64,000 nt of DNA, taken from RHLJ01 sp048058975 (GTDB lineage Bacteria > Bacteroidota > Rhodothermia > Balneolales > Balneolaceae). The stretch is taken from positions 62,001 through 126,000 of the forward strand of contig JBLLNP010000007.1 in assembly GCA_048058975.1 (NCBI GenBank). The letters run 5' to 3'. Positions 52,198-61,589 of this stretch are shown here, one piece after another (the first letter of the stretch is position 1; each line of letters begins with the position of its first letter). The notes beneath the pieces are model-generated. The model was not told the DNA's origin. It made no database searches and saw nothing but the letters and a program-made list of their open reading frames with translations. The translations under genes were made by a program, and so were the position numbers.

Positions 52198-53499
52198 TTA
52201 TCTAAGCTTTGGCCGAATAAACATGAGCTCGGTTAGATTCACAGAGAAACCTAGCGCCCAAATCCGTTCTTTTATCAAGTTGTTATTGGTTGTACCCCTA
52301 AATCCATACCGAAAACTGATATCTATAGAAGATGAACTTCTCGATAAAATTCCCAATCCTGTATTAATCCATAGAGTACTTATGTCATTCCCCTGAATAG
52401 TCAAATGACCGGTGTCGTAAGATAGCCCACCAGAATATTTAAATCTCGAAAAAAATGAGTCTGCATTTCTTTTATATGGATGGAACTGTCCACCAAAACC
52501 TATCTTCATTCTATCCTTCATGAAAATTTCTTCCTCCGGGTCTAATTCATTAGTGAAATCACTCCATTTTTGAAATGTTCCTTCCACAGCAAAGTTTACT
52601 AACGGGGAAGGAGCATAACCCAAGCCAAATGATGCATCTAGAGGGATTTTGATGTCTCCTTCAGAAACAGAAAGAGACGACGTATAGTCAATTTCCTGCT
52701 CTATTCCACCGATTGATTTCTGGACTTTGAAGCTGGATTTTGTACCAATATCATAAGGTACATTGATTGTTCCCCCCAGTGCTATTCTATCTGTTCCTCG
52801 AAATACATTTGAAAATAATGCTGAGATTCCAAATCTGTGTGAGAATGCTGCCCCTGTATTATTTATGCTTTGATCCTGAGCATTAAATGAACCCGAACTG
52901 AAAAATAAAGATTCATTATTCTCTAGTGTCATAAATGCGACAGATGGGGCATAACCTAACGAAATGTTTTTTGTAAGCTTTAACCCAAACCCTATTTCGA
53001 ATTTATTCACTCCACCGCTTCTGGTTATTTCATTCGAAAAAGCCACTGTATCAGTAGGGGATGATAAAAATGTTCCGCCATCAAGCAACCTGTAACTTGA
53101 TCTTGTTACAGGGTAAAGACTAACTGAAAGGCCTAGCTTTCCAGGGGCAAGCGGAAACAGAACGTGTAGATACCCGGAACCAAAATTACCGTTTTCCTCA
53201 CTACCTGAATTATTCTTTAATTTGTATTTACTTAAACTTAGTCCTGTAAATGCCTGTGTAAAATACGACCTATGCCATAAAGCAGGATTAGAGAGACTGG
53301 TCATTTCCTGAGAGATACCTGAGACTCCTGTAATTCCCTGTGCTTTAAAATTATCTGAAGTAATCTCCTGCGGTAAACCTAAACCAAAAACAGAATAGGG
53401 AGAACCTCCACGGCCTTCATCTGACTGTTGCTGTGCTATTGCCAGTATGGGGCTTAATAACCCTACAAGTAAAACTATAATTATTTTTTTCAGACTCAT
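52198..53499 (-). CDS. Putative outer-membrane beta-barrel protein
   Basis: 433 residues from the ATG at 53499 (MSLKKIIIVLLVGLLSPILA), which begins 1 base after the DUF4270 stop; an earlier ATG would overlap that gene. The signal peptide is followed by GGSPYSVFGLGLPQEITSDN, a common opening of FadL/PorP-like barrels in Bacteroidota, and then by many amphipathic strands with Gly/aromatic turns (FGSGYLHVLFPLAPGKLGLS, FEIGFGLKLTKNISLGYAPS), ending in SVNLTELMFIRPKLR. Most likely an outer-membrane channel or a surface complex partner of the DUF4270 lipoprotein; this is inferred from tight linkage. Confidence 0.8.
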   Translation of the reverse strand: MSLKKIIIVLLVGLLSPILAIAQQQSDEGRGGSPYSVFGLGLPQEITSDNFKAQGITGVSGISQEMTSLSNPALWHRSYFTQAFTGLSLSKYKLKNNSGSEENGNFGSGYLHVLFPLAPGKLGLSVSLYPVTRSSYRLLDGGTFLSSPTDTVAFSNEITRSGGVNKFEIGFGLKLTKNISLGYAPSVAFMTLENNESLFFSSGSFNAQDQSINNTGAAFSHRFGISALFSNVFRGTDRIALGGTINVPYDIGTKSSFKVQKSIGGIEQEIDYTSSLSVSEGDIKIPLDASFGLGYAPSPLVNFAVEGTFQKWSDFTNELDPEEEIFMKDRMKIGFGGQFHPYKRNADSFFSRFKYSGGLSYDTGHLTIQGNDISTLWINTGLGILSRSSSSIDISFRYGFRGTTNNNLIKERIWALGFSVNLTELMFIRPKLR

Positions 53500-53500
53500 A

Positions 53501-54718
53501 TTACTTCCCTGATTCCAGGCCATAAATTATTACTCTAGGAGCATTTTCAGGATCAGCATTTACATTAAATAGTGATGTATATGCTAAAGCTCCCTGGTTA
53601 GCACTTAGGTATATGTATAGATCATTTATCGAAAGATTTCCATGTATATAATCGTTCAAAACATTGGTGATATTAAACCTATAAGTGCCATCTGTCCGAG
53701 CTGCAGCCGACAAATCAATAGTTCCGAAACCTAGCTCGTATGCTTCATCATCCAGTGGGCCTATTGTTAAGCCAAGCCCTAATGCGCCTGTGCGAATTTC
53801 ATTTACAGCTAATGTATTTTTGAGTGCGAGAGTATCTATGTTAAAAACCAATTCAGCTCGTACGAAATTTATTTCGCTAACCTGATCTCCGAGCGAAGCC
53901 AGATTTAATCTCAATACTGTGTTATACGTGCTGTGCAAGCTAACTTTGTCGGCATTATTTACCTCGCCGGTTCGATCCACATCAAAACCCCAGTCTAATA
54001 TAAAATGGGACGTAGTATCTTGTGTAGTGTCTTGTGGAATAATAGCCCTGATATTACTTACGGAATAGTTTGTGTAAGTGATTTTATTATTTCCGGCATC
54101 CGGCACTATGGCCAGCCCAAACTCATTCAGCCTGTAACTCTCATCCCTAATAGAATCCGCTTCATTAAAAAAAGAAATATAATCTGTTTTCCATGTGCCG
54201 GAAAGTTCAATCTCAACTACTCCATTGGTATCTGCATCTACATCAGAAAACTGCCCGATGGTTTCTGCACCATCAAAGCTTATATCCATATCATTCCTGA
54301 ATACAGAACCTCTCCATAAAGAATTTACCCGGTGAATGGTGTATAAGCCAGGTTGAGTAGTGTCTCCATATACTTCGTTTTCGAATAGTTGTAATCTTAA
54401 CGTAAAGCTTGTGTTTTCGTCAAAAACAACTGTATCAGCCGACCTGAAAATTGAAGGTTTAAAAAAGGATACCGCATTTATATCCCCAAACAAGTCGTCC
54501 TGATATGTTCCGGTTGCAGACCGTCCTAACCTTCCGAGATATGCGTTCTGATTAAACGTAGCGATGCTAGTTACTAAAAGAGTATCTATATCAATATCTG
54601 TCTTCTCGACAAACCCTCCACCTATAGTGCCCGGGTCCTGACAGGCAAAAAAAGTACTCAATATGATTACAGAAAAAGTAAGCTGCCAGAATGTGGCAGC
54701 TTTTGTTTTTATATGCAT
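53501..54718 (-). CDS. DUF4270 family lipoprotein
   Basis: 405 residues. Lipoprotein signal with lipobox FFACQ (Cys ~26): IILSTFFACQDPGTIGGGFV. The opening TDIDIDTLLVTSIATFNQNA then RLGRSATGTYQDDLFGDINA matches the DUF4270 family of Bacteroidota. The rest is beta-rich with no catalytic motif visible. Function unknown. It is sandwiched between the GT5-like gene (17-base gap) and the outer-membrane barrel (1-base gap). The GT5-like/DUF4270 neighbourhood recurs in Bacteroidota (from memory), which hints at a cell-surface role rather than storage metabolism. Confidence 0.85.
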   Translation of the reverse strand: MHIKTKAATFWQLTFSVIILSTFFACQDPGTIGGGFVEKTDIDIDTLLVTSIATFNQNAYLGRLGRSATGTYQDDLFGDINAVSFFKPSIFRSADTVVFDENTSFTLRLQLFENEVYGDTTQPGLYTIHRVNSLWRGSVFRNDMDISFDGAETIGQFSDVDADTNGVVEIELSGTWKTDYISFFNEADSIRDESYRLNEFGLAIVPDAGNNKITYTNYSVSNIRAIIPQDTTQDTTSHFILDWGFDVDRTGEVNNADKVSLHSTYNTVLRLNLASLGDQVSEINFVRAELVFNIDTLALKNTLAVNEIRTGALGLGLTIGPLDDEAYELGFGTIDLSAAARTDGTYRFNITNVLNDYIHGNLSINDLYIYLSANQGALAYTSLFNVNADPENAPRVIIYGLESGK

Positions 54719-54735
54719 TAAAATAATTTTCTTTT

Positions 54736-55533
54736 TTATTCGGCTATCACTTTATAATAGTCGGCAAACTTACTGGAAACATCTTCCGGAGATCCTTGAA
54801 TCTGTTTCGGGCTTATGTTGAGTTCTTTAAATACCTCATCGAACTCATCCTTCAAATAGTTTCCGGTAACAACATGATCACTAAACATTAAACCAAGTTT
54901 CAGTAAGTCCACTTTTCCATTATCAGTTAACTCATTGATGTTAACATCTTCTGGCAAGCCAAGTAATTCTAAAATTTTTGCTGTATCAGCAGTTCCTTCA
55001 TTTTCCGGATGATGCAGATTATAGACCACCTGTGTGTTCTGGAAAATCTTTTCATCCTTGTATTTGGTTTTTACAAGAAGCGGGATCAATCCGGCAGGCC
55101 AGTCATGGCAATGGATTATATCCGGCTCCCAACCGAGCTTCATAACTGTTTCGAGCACCCCTTTATTGTAGAATGCTAATCGCTCAGCATTATCCGGGTA
55201 GAATTCATCGTTTTTAGGGTCCTTAAACAACCCTTTTCGCTTGAAATAAGTGTCGTTATCAAGAAAATAAACCTGAAGCTTAGCATTTGGAATGCTGGCC
55301 ACCTTTATTTTCATACTTTCTTTGGTATCACCTACTTCAACTTCAATTCCTGAAAGGCGAATAACCTCGTGTAGTCTGTTTCTTCGGTCGTTAATTGTAC
55401 CGTATTTCGGGAGCAAGATTCGTATTTCAAAACCTTTGTCCTGTAATGATGCCGGCAAAAACCGAAGCAAATCGGCTGTGTATGTCATTCTAGCAAAAGG
55501 GGAAATTTCAGCCGCTGCGTATAATATTTTCAT
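54736..55533 (-). CDS. Glycogen-synthase-like GT5 domain protein
   Basis: 265 residues, corresponding only to the N-terminal half of GlgA (E. coli 477); the C-terminal GT1 domain that carries key catalytic residues is absent. The N-terminus MKILYAAAEISPFARMTYTA aligns with GlgA but the ADP-glucose-binding KTGGL motif is replaced by RMTYT. Other landmarks are kept: RILLPKYGTINDRRN, VYFLDNDTYFKRKG, DIIHCHDWPAGLIPLLV, YNLHHPENEGTADTAK. I infer it is not a normal glycogen synthase; it may be a non-catalytic or repurposed protein. It sits in the glgB-malQ run and 17 bases before DUF4270. Confidence 0.85.
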   Translation of the reverse strand: MKILYAAAEISPFARMTYTADLLRFLPASLQDKGFEIRILLPKYGTINDRRNRLHEVIRLSGIEVEVGDTKESMKIKVASIPNAKLQVYFLDNDTYFKRKGLFKDPKNDEFYPDNAERLAFYNKGVLETVMKLGWEPDIIHCHDWPAGLIPLLVKTKYKDEKIFQNTQVVYNLHHPENEGTADTAKILELLGLPEDVNINELTDNGKVDLLKLGLMFSDHVVTGNYLKDEFDEVFKELNISPKQIQGSPEDVSSKFADYYKVIAE

Positions 55534-55546
55534 AAATGTATAGTAC

Positions 55547-56365
55547 TTACTCTTCGTTAGAGATTTTATTCTCTTTAATTACCTGATCCAGCTCATTGTC
55601 TTCATCCAGCAAGTAAAAATCCATTAGTGTATCACTTCTCAAACCTAAGCGAAGTGTTTCCAAAGAGATTACTTCTTCGGGCTGAATGTTTCCAAGGTTT
55701 ACATTACTGCCATATTTTTTAATGAACCAAACCTGTTGTTCTTTTTTAGGAGCTTCAAAAATCAGGTTATCCACAGGAATCTGATCGGTTATTTCTTCGA
55801 TTAGACCTGACCTTACTTCTCCATTGGGCCTGAACACACCAACTGTGCCACTTTCACGTGCTTCACAAATTACTTTAGTAGCCCCTGCTTCAAGTTCTTG
55901 CTTTATAACATTCACCCATTTATATGGGGGAATAATTTCGTTAGGGTTTTTACTACCCACCTCAGAATAAACAGTAAAATCTTTGCTAAGTTCTTTTATG
56001 ATTTTCTGCTTGTTCTCATCAGAAATCCAGATAGTTCCGTTTGAAACTTCAAGACAATTAATCTCATATTTTTCCAACAACTTACGGTAGGCATCAAGTT
56101 GGCCTCTCAAAAAGTACGCTTCAAAAAGAGTACCACCAAAATACACCGGTATACCTGCATCCGTATATACTTTAATCTTTTCATCCAGATTTGGAGTTAC
56201 ATACGATGTGCCCCAACCCAGTTTTACTACATCTGTATAACCAGCGCATAAAGAACAGAAATCTTCGGCTTGCCTGATACTGTATCCTTTATCAAGAACC
56301 AAAGTAATTCCTTCTTTGCGGGGTTTTTCTGACCTTTTTGGAAGGTTATTAAGTGAAATTGACAT
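55547..56365 (-). CDS. comA: Phosphosulfolactate synthase
   Basis: Adds sulfite to phosphoenolpyruvate to give (R)-phosphosulfolactate, known from coenzyme M synthesis in methanogens. 272 residues: GITLVLDKGYSIRQAEDFCS, TDVVKLGWGTSYVTPNLDEK, TDAGIPVYFGGTLFEAYFLR, INCLEVSNGTIWISDENKQK, KVICEARESGTVGVFRPNGE and GSNVNLGNIQPEEVISLETL are all family hallmarks of the TIM barrel. This bacterium is unlikely to make coenzyme M, so the product may feed sulfolactate or sulfonolipid-type compounds (inference). It lies between malQ and the GT5-like gene in one minus-strand run. Confidence 0.9.
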   Translation of the reverse strand: MSISLNNLPKRSEKPRKEGITLVLDKGYSIRQAEDFCSLCAGYTDVVKLGWGTSYVTPNLDEKIKVYTDAGIPVYFGGTLFEAYFLRGQLDAYRKLLEKYEINCLEVSNGTIWISDENKQKIIKELSKDFTVYSEVGSKNPNEIIPPYKWVNVIKQELEAGATKVICEARESGTVGVFRPNGEVRSGLIEEITDQIPVDNLIFEAPKKEQQVWFIKKYGSNVNLGNIQPEEVISLETLRLGLRSDTLMDFYLLDEDNELDQVIKENKISNEE

Positions 56366-56431
56366 AATGTAATAATTCTAAATCGAAGCTTTCAATATAC
56401 TAAAATGGGCACTTCTTTTAAAGGATGGCTT

Positions 56432-57931
56432 TTAAGTTGGACTTTTGCGATTACTTAGTTCCACTAACAACCTTATCCTGTCTTCGTCTATTTCAGAAAA
56501 CATTTCATGTGTATATCTCCATAGCCAATTCCCTGATGATGTTCCGGGGAAGTTCATTCGATGGGTTCCATCCAGATTCATGAAATCCTGCATTGGAAAA
56601 ATAGCCTGATCTGAAACCGATAACATCCCTAACCTGATAAACTCCCAACTTATGGATGAACCATCAGACTTGGTATAAACCCGCGCCCGATGTTTTTCTT
56701 CTTCCGGGGCCTGATTATACCAACCAATAGAAGTATCATTATCATGAGTTCCGGTGTAAGCAACACTATTCTGAGGATAATTATGTGGCAGAAAGGCATT
56801 TGTTGAATCGGAATCGAAAGCGAACTGAATAATTTTCATCCCGGGAAAAGCATATTTATCTCTGAGTTTTTCAACTCCCTCGGTTACAAAACCAAGGTCT
56901 TCAGCAATAATAGGAAGCTCTCCGCATTCCTTGAGAATCGCATCAAAAAGCTTCTCACCTGGACCTTCGACCCATTTTCCATTAATGGCTGTTTTTTCTT
57001 CAGCACGTACTTCCCAATACTCATCAAAACCCCGAAAGTGGTCAACCCTGATTGCATCGCAGGTATTGAACATGTGTTTAAACCGGTCAACCCACCATGA
57101 GAAACCATCTTTTTCAAGTTCTTTCCAATTGTATTGTGGATTTCCCCAAAGCTGGCCGGTTTCACTAAAATAATCCGGAGGCACTCCTGCCACTAACACC
57201 CTGTTGCCTTGCTTATCTACTTCGAAATAATTGGGATTAGCCCATACGTCTGAGCTATTGTGATCCACAAAAATCGGGATGTCTCCTACAACCCTGATAT
57301 TTCTATCATTCGCGTATTTTTTCAACTCCATCCACTGGATACTGAATTCATACTGCATCCAGTATTGCAAGCTAATTTCGTCTTTGAATTTCTTTTTATA
57401 GGCTTTGATGGCATCCGGCTTACGTTGGGCTATATCTTTATTCCAGGTATTCCAAGGCTGTTTATGATGGTACAGAGAGCAAGCCATAAAAAGCACGTAA
57501 TCATCTAACCAGTGCTTGTTCGTTTTTTTGAAGGCCTTGAATTTTTTCTCTTCCTGATCACTTAGATTTTTATAAAACCGTTCGCTGGCAATCTTAAAAA
57601 GTTCATCTTTGTGGGAAAAGGCCGCTTCATACTCAACTTCAGCACCTCCCGGCAATTCAGTTTTGGAAGCTTCTGCCCGTGTTATCAAACCTTTTTCAAC
57701 CAGAATGTCCGGGCTAATGAGATACGCATTCCCTGCAAACGCAGAAAAACTTGCATAAGGAGAGTTCCCATAACCTGTAGGCGTTAAAGGTAAAAGCTGC
57801 CAAATGGTTTGATTAGTGCGTTCTAAAAAATCAATAAAGGCTCTGGCCTCATTCCCAAAATCACCAATTCCATATTTTCCCGGAAAAGAGGTGGGATGCA
57901 CAAGAGTACCACACGAACGAGGAAATCTCAT
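56432..57931 (-). CDS. malQ: 4-alpha-glucanotransferase
   Basis: GH77 amylomaltase that transfers alpha-1,4-glucan segments; acts in maltodextrin and glycogen turnover. 499 residues: SCGTLVHPTSFPGKYGIGDF, TIWQLLPLTPTGYGNSPYAS, VVGDIPIFVDHNSSDVWANP, nucleophile Asp in AIRVDHFRGFDEYWEV, acid/base Glu in IIAEDLGFVTEGVEKLRD, YTGTHDNDTSIGWY. ATG at 57931, 6 bases after the glgB stop, so the pair is translated from one message. Full length and all catalytic residues are present. Confidence 0.95.
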   Translation of the reverse strand: MRFPRSCGTLVHPTSFPGKYGIGDFGNEARAFIDFLERTNQTIWQLLPLTPTGYGNSPYASFSAFAGNAYLISPDILVEKGLITRAEASKTELPGGAEVEYEAAFSHKDELFKIASERFYKNLSDQEEKKFKAFKKTNKHWLDDYVLFMACSLYHHKQPWNTWNKDIAQRKPDAIKAYKKKFKDEISLQYWMQYEFSIQWMELKKYANDRNIRVVGDIPIFVDHNSSDVWANPNYFEVDKQGNRVLVAGVPPDYFSETGQLWGNPQYNWKELEKDGFSWWVDRFKHMFNTCDAIRVDHFRGFDEYWEVRAEEKTAINGKWVEGPGEKLFDAILKECGELPIIAEDLGFVTEGVEKLRDKYAFPGMKIIQFAFDSDSTNAFLPHNYPQNSVAYTGTHDNDTSIGWYNQAPEEEKHRARVYTKSDGSSISWEFIRLGMLSVSDQAIFPMQDFMNLDGTHRMNFPGTSSGNWLWRYTHEMFSEIDEDRIRLLVELSNRKSPT

Positions 57932-57937
57932 ATTTAC

Positions 57938-60142
57938 TTACTTCTTTGGTTTAAGAATTATTCCTGCTAAAGGAGGTATTGTAATTTTAATGCGCGCAGG
58001 TTGATTTTGCCACTCGTTCTCTTCTGCAGTAACTAAGGCTTCCCCGACGTTGCTTCCTCCATAAAACTCAGAATCACTGTTCATGATTATTTCATAATCT
58101 CCGGCTAGTGGAGCCCCGATGGTATATCCATGATGAACTGTAGGAGTAAAGTTCAACACTGTTATTACAAAATCTTCGGGATTTTTTGCCCTTCGGATAA
58201 AAGATATAATGCTATTATCAGCGTCATTTATATCTAACCATTCAAAACCCCGCCAATCGAAATCAACTTCATGAAGCGCCGGGACTTCTTTGTTTAACCG
58301 GTTTAAATCTTTTACCAGTAACTGCACGCCTTGATGAGTTTGCCAATCCAACAAATGCCAATCTAATGACTTTGATTCGCTCCATTCTTCCCACTGCCCA
58401 AATTCACACCCCATAAACAAGAGTTTTTTACCTGGGTGAGCATACATATAAGTATATAACAATCTTAAATTCGCAAATTTTTGCCAATCGTCGCCGGGCA
58501 TCTTGGCGAGCATAGCCTTCTTCATGTGAACTACTTCATCATGAGAAAATGGGAGAGTGAAATTTTCACTGAAGGCATAAATCATTGAAAATGTCAGCTC
58601 TCCCTGATGATATTTTCGGTAGATTGAGTCTTTTTCGATATAGGTTAGGGTATCGTTCATCCAACCCATATTCCACTTAAAATCAAAACCTAACCCACCC
58701 GTTGCAGTTGGGCGCGATACGCCACCCCAGGATGTTGATTCTTCTGCAAAAGTGATGGTTCCCGGAAAATGATGATGAACTGAATCATTGAATTTTCTCA
58801 AAAATTCTATCGCTTCTATATTCTCACGCCCGCCATATTTGTTTGGAATCCATTCCCCATCTTCACGAGAATAGTCTAAATACAGCATAGAGGCTACAGC
58901 GTCAACCCTTAAACCATCGATATGAAATTTATCGCACCAGTAAAGTGCATTCGATATCAGAAAATTCTGAACCTCTGTTCTCCCAAAGTTAAAAATGCAG
59001 GTGCCCCAATCTTTGTGCTCTCCCTGGCGAGCATCTTCATGCTCATATAGTCCGGTACCGTCAAACCTGCGAAGTCCATGATCATCTTTTGCAAAATGCG
59101 CCGGCACCCAATCAACAATAACACCAATCCCTGCTTTATGACACTCATCAACAAAATACATGAAATCATGAGGGGAACCGAAGCGGCTGGTGGGCGCGAA
59201 ATAGCCTGTAATTTGATACCCCCAGGAAGGATCATATGGATGTTCCGCGATGGGAAGTAACTCAACATGGGTGTATCCCATTTTTTTCACATACGGAACC
59301 AATTGGCCTGCCAGTTCACGATAACTCAAAAAGCCCGGCTCTTCCCCTACTTTTCTTTTCCAGGAGCCTGCATGAACCTCGTAAATTGAAATCGGTTTAT
59401 CATGTGCCTGAACTTTAGTCCTGTTTTCAGTCCAATCTTTATCTCCCCATTTATATCCACTCAAATCATACACTTTTGAAGCAGTTCCCGGCCTTAATTC
59501 TGAGCTGAATGCAAATGGGTCTGCTTTCTTTAACGGTGGATCCTGAACCGGAGACTTAATTTCAAACTTGTAAAAATCACCTTCACTTACATGCGGAATA
59601 AATATCTCCCAAAGCCCCTGATCATGAAATTTTCTCATGCGATGTACGCGACCATCCCAGTTATTAAATGAACCTATCACACTTACTCTGGTAGCACTTG
59701 GGGCCGTTACTACAAAATGAGTTCCCTTAACACCATCCACTTCCTTTGTATGAGCACCCATAAAATCGTATGCCTTGTGATGATTTCCCTCGCCCCAAAG
59801 CTGCAAATCAAAATCACTTATCATCGACCCGTATGTATATGGATCATAAATAGTGAATGCTTCTCCATCATACGGTGTAACTGTTAGTGTATATGAAAAC
59901 CGATTTTTTCTTCTCGGAAATACATACTCGAATAGTCCTTCCTGTGAAACTCTGACCAACTCTATTGGCTTTGAAGACCCTACATTTACCGAAATCTTTT
60001 TTGCTTCAGGCCTGAATGCACGAATAACAAGCTTATCCGTCTTATCAATCTTAGCTGTATGAAGCCCCAAAATTGAAAAAGGATCGCCATGTGAACCATC
60101 CGATATTGTTTCAATGATTTTTTTGGAAAGTGTTGTACTCAT
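57938..60142 (-). CDS. glgB: 1,4-alpha-glucan branching enzyme
   Basis: Creates alpha-1,6 branches in glycogen. 734 residues from the ATG at 60142 (MSTTLSKKIIETISDGSHGD); a start 22 codons upstream adds an unlikely extension. Two N-terminal beta domains (DPFSILGLHTAKIDKTDK; FVVTAPSATRVSVIGSFNNW), a GH13 barrel with GVIVDWVPAHFAKDDHGLRR, nucleophile Asp in HIDGLRVDAVASMLYLDYSR, acid Glu in TITFAEESTSWGGVSRP and LPFSHDEVVHMKKAMLAKMP, and a C-terminal all-beta domain. It heads the minus-strand run glgB-malQ-comA-GT5-DUF4270. The gap to the divergent permease (about 100 bases) should carry its promoter. Confidence 0.96.
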   Translation of the reverse strand: MSTTLSKKIIETISDGSHGDPFSILGLHTAKIDKTDKLVIRAFRPEAKKISVNVGSSKPIELVRVSQEGLFEYVFPRRKNRFSYTLTVTPYDGEAFTIYDPYTYGSMISDFDLQLWGEGNHHKAYDFMGAHTKEVDGVKGTHFVVTAPSATRVSVIGSFNNWDGRVHRMRKFHDQGLWEIFIPHVSEGDFYKFEIKSPVQDPPLKKADPFAFSSELRPGTASKVYDLSGYKWGDKDWTENRTKVQAHDKPISIYEVHAGSWKRKVGEEPGFLSYRELAGQLVPYVKKMGYTHVELLPIAEHPYDPSWGYQITGYFAPTSRFGSPHDFMYFVDECHKAGIGVIVDWVPAHFAKDDHGLRRFDGTGLYEHEDARQGEHKDWGTCIFNFGRTEVQNFLISNALYWCDKFHIDGLRVDAVASMLYLDYSREDGEWIPNKYGGRENIEAIEFLRKFNDSVHHHFPGTITFAEESTSWGGVSRPTATGGLGFDFKWNMGWMNDTLTYIEKDSIYRKYHQGELTFSMIYAFSENFTLPFSHDEVVHMKKAMLAKMPGDDWQKFANLRLLYTYMYAHPGKKLLFMGCEFGQWEEWSESKSLDWHLLDWQTHQGVQLLVKDLNRLNKEVPALHEVDFDWRGFEWLDINDADNSIISFIRRAKNPEDFVITVLNFTPTVHHGYTIGAPLAGDYEIIMNSDSEFYGGSNVGEALVTAEENEWQNQPARIKITIPPLAGIILKPKK

Positions 60143-60244
60143 GTATTTCTTCTTTAGAAGGGGCGAAAATATAAGAATTTTACCATAAAGCATTTTAGCT
60201 GATTTCAAAGTGTTTTGAAGGAGCTTATTGTCTATTTTTCACTA

Positions 60245-61471
60245 ATGGATAACACAGGTTTTATTGCCAGGAGATATCTCTTCTCCAGGAAACATATCTC
60301 TCTCATTTCAACCCTTACTTACATCAGTATTGCAGGGGTTACTGTAGGTACAGCCCTGCTAATTGTTGTGCTCTCTGTGTTCAATGGCTTCTTTGATGTT
60401 ATCAAGAATCTGCTTCTTTCTTATGATCCTGATATCCGTATTGAGTCTTCTTCTGCTACAGTTTTTACTGAAAATGAACAATTAACTGAAGTTCTGGATG
60501 GAATCCCGGAAATCAAAATGTACTCTCATTATGTGGAAGGCAAAGCCTTACTTAGTTATGGAGACGACCGCAACACAGTAGTTGAAGTTCGGGGGATTGA
60601 TACCGATCGTTTTTTCGAGCTTGTGAATATTAAAGAGAGCGTTACTTCCGGCGTGTTTGAGGTGGAAGTTAGAAACCGAAAACCAGGAGCAGTTATTCCG
60701 GAGCAAATTCGCGCTGATATGCTGCTGGGTCCGGGAGACGAAATTGCACTTCTAAGCGCTTCAGGAATGAAAAAGGCACTCACCCAAATTACTGTCCCAA
60801 GATCGTATCGCTTTGAGGTACGGGGTTCTTATTTCCTGCAACAGGTAGCAGACGGACCACAGGTATTTGTTGATATCAAAGCTGCTCAGCGTTTGTTTAA
60901 CGCACGGAATGGCATCTCTGGAGTAGATGTAAAGCTGACTGATAATGAACAGGCGGCATCCGTGAAAAAGATACTGGAGGCCCGGCTTGGAGATGAGTAC
61001 ACGATCTCTACCTGGTACGATTTACAAAAGCCATTATATGATGTGATGTACCTCGAAAAATGGGGCGCCTATATCATTTTGATGATTATTGTTGTGGTAG
61101 CAGTGCTTAATATTATTGGTTCGCTCACCATGATCGTAATCCAAAAAAGGCGCGACATTGGCATTTTGATTTCGATGGGATATTCCAAATCGCGAATCAA
61201 AACTATCTTCAGAAAACAGGGGCTTTACATAGGATTGATTGGTTGTGGAATTGGGGGGTCAATCGGTTTCTTATTGTGCTGGATTCAACAGGAGTTCGGA
61301 ATTATCAAACTCTCCTCCGCCTTTATCATCAGCGCATACCCCGTTGATGTTCAATTACTGGACATCACGATTATTTTGTTGGGAAGCTTATTGCTTTGCC
61401 TCGCGGCAAGTTGGTTCCCATCCAAAAGAGCAGCAGAAATTCAGCCTGCCGAAGCGGTACGGTATGAGTGA
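60245..61471 (+). CDS. LolC/LolE-type ABC transporter permease
   Basis: Membrane subunit of the machine that releases lipoproteins from the inner membrane. About 408 residues from the ATG at 60245; a TTG at 60215 is rejected because GGAG precedes this region and the family opens with FIARRYLFSRK. One N-terminal transmembrane helix (ISIAGVTVGTALLIVVLSVF), a large periplasmic MacB-type domain, then three C-terminal helices in the FtsX domain (WGAYIILMIIVVVAVLNIIG, GLYIGLIGCGIGGSIGFLLC, LDITIILLGSLLLCLAASWF) and the coupling end FPSKRAAEIQPAEAVRYE. lolD is not adjacent. Confidence 0.9.
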   Translation: MDNTGFIARRYLFSRKHISLISTLTYISIAGVTVGTALLIVVLSVFNGFFDVIKNLLLSYDPDIRIESSSATVFTENEQLTEVLDGIPEIKMYSHYVEGKALLSYGDDRNTVVEVRGIDTDRFFELVNIKESVTSGVFEVEVRNRKPGAVIPEQIRADMLLGPGDEIALLSASGMKKALTQITVPRSYRFEVRGSYFLQQVADGPQVFVDIKAAQRLFNARNGISGVDVKLTDNEQAASVKKILEARLGDEYTISTWYDLQKPLYDVMYLEKWGAYIILMIIVVVAVLNIIGSLTMIVIQKRRDIGILISMGYSKSRIKTIFRKQGLYIGLIGCGIGGSIGFLLCWIQQEFGIIKLSSAFIISAYPVDVQLLDITIILLGSLLLCLAASWFPSKRAAEIQPAEAVRYE

Positions 61472-61483
61472 ACGTAATCAAGA

Positions 61484-61572
61484 GTCATCCTGAGGATACT
61501 TCCGAAGGATCTGCACAATTGAGTCCTAGCTTTTCTGAATTTGTTCAGACTCTTCGTTTCACTCTGAGTGAC
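61484..61572. repeat. GTCATCCTGAGG...CTGAGTGAC element with 30-bp repeat copy 3
   Basis: About 89 bases between convergent genes. Bases 61486-61515 are an exact copy of the 30-mer at 43816-43845. The ends GTCATCCTGAG and CTCTGAGTGAC form imperfect terminal inverted repeats, suggesting a small non-coding mobile element. Confidence 0.8.
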
Positions 61573-61589
61573 CAAAATAAACACGCTTG

